5,960 nt of DNA, from the NCBI GenBank assembly GCA_964628985.1, contig CAZVNJ010000091.1:1-5960 (forward strand). The letters are read 5' to 3'. Below, in pieces: positions 5,927 to 5,960 of the stretch. Every line of letters begins with the position of its first letter. The stretch's first letter is position 1. Both the position numbers and the translations under genes were made by a program. This stretch comes from SURF-43 sp964628985 (GTDB taxonomy: Bacteria > Chloroflexota > Dehalococcoidia > UBA2979). Under the pieces are notes generated by a model, which did no database searches, was not told where the DNA came from, and saw nothing but the letters and a program-made list of their open reading frames with translations.

Positions 5927-5960
5927 TGTCATACTCGCCCGTGCTCACCACCGCAGGAGG
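5927..5960 (+). promoter_or_regulatory. Possible promoter and leader of a divergent gene beyond the right edge
   Basis: The plus strand carries TGTCATACT (5927-5935), an extended -10-like sequence (CATACT matches four of six consensus bases), and the window ends in GCAGGAGG (5953-5960), a strong Shine-Dalgarno-like sequence. A start codon about 5-9 nt past the edge would make a divergent gene. Alternatively, the GTG at 5941, six bases after the -10-like element, could be a leaderless start. With only 20 bases after it, no product can be named. Confidence 0.25.

Noticed and set aside
1..5960. Mobile elements, CRISPR arrays, tRNA or rRNA genes, toxin or phage-defence genes
   Set aside because: No transposase motifs, spaced direct repeats, terminal inverted repeats or RNA-gene signatures were seen. 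The window is filled by housekeeping genes.

Overview
This is a compact, GC-rich stretch of bacterial chromosome (roughly two-thirds G+C or more by eye). Every recognisable complete gene is on the minus strand, so the window is best read from right to left. The core is lipid synthesis: acpS (4'-phosphopantetheinyl transferase for acyl carrier protein), nnr (bifunctional NAD(P)H-hydrate repair enzyme), fabD (malonyl-CoA:ACP transacylase), two different tandem fabF-type beta-ketoacyl-ACP synthases, and the first 61 codons of recJ (single-strand DNA exonuclease), which runs off the left edge.

Layout: positions 5892-5419 acpS; ATGA overlap; 5422-3791 nnr; a 135-bp gap, the only sizeable internal gap, holding a candidate promoter and a small palindrome; 3655-2657 fabD; GTGA overlap; 2660-1419 first fabF; TGATG overlap; 1419-187 second fabF; 3-bp gap; 183 to beyond position 1, recJ. 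There are therefore two tightly packed blocks, acpS-nnr and fabD-fabF-fabF-recJ, probably with a promoter between them. At the right edge (about 5893-5960) an extended -10-like sequence and an AGGAGG on the plus strand hint at a divergently transcribed gene just outside the window.

How the genes work together: AcpS converts apo-ACP to holo-ACP, FabD loads it with malonate, and the two condensing enzymes carry out elongation. No acpP, fabG, fabH, fabZ or fabI lies in the window, so the pathway must be completed elsewhere. The order fabD followed by two KAS genes recalls the mycobacterial fabD-acpM-kasA-kasB operon but lacks the ACP gene. Nnr and RecJ are housekeeping repair enzymes (damaged cofactor and DNA, respectively) that appear to share transcription with the lipid genes.

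Organism: high GC, GTG starts, strong GGAGG ribosome sites and Bacillus-like FabF C-termini (GGHN) suggest a high-GC Gram-positive-like lineage such as Chloroflexota or Actinomycetota. The sequence alone does not settle this. I see no mobile element, CRISPR array, RNA gene or clearly new system. The most interesting points are atypical residues in FabD and in the first FabF.
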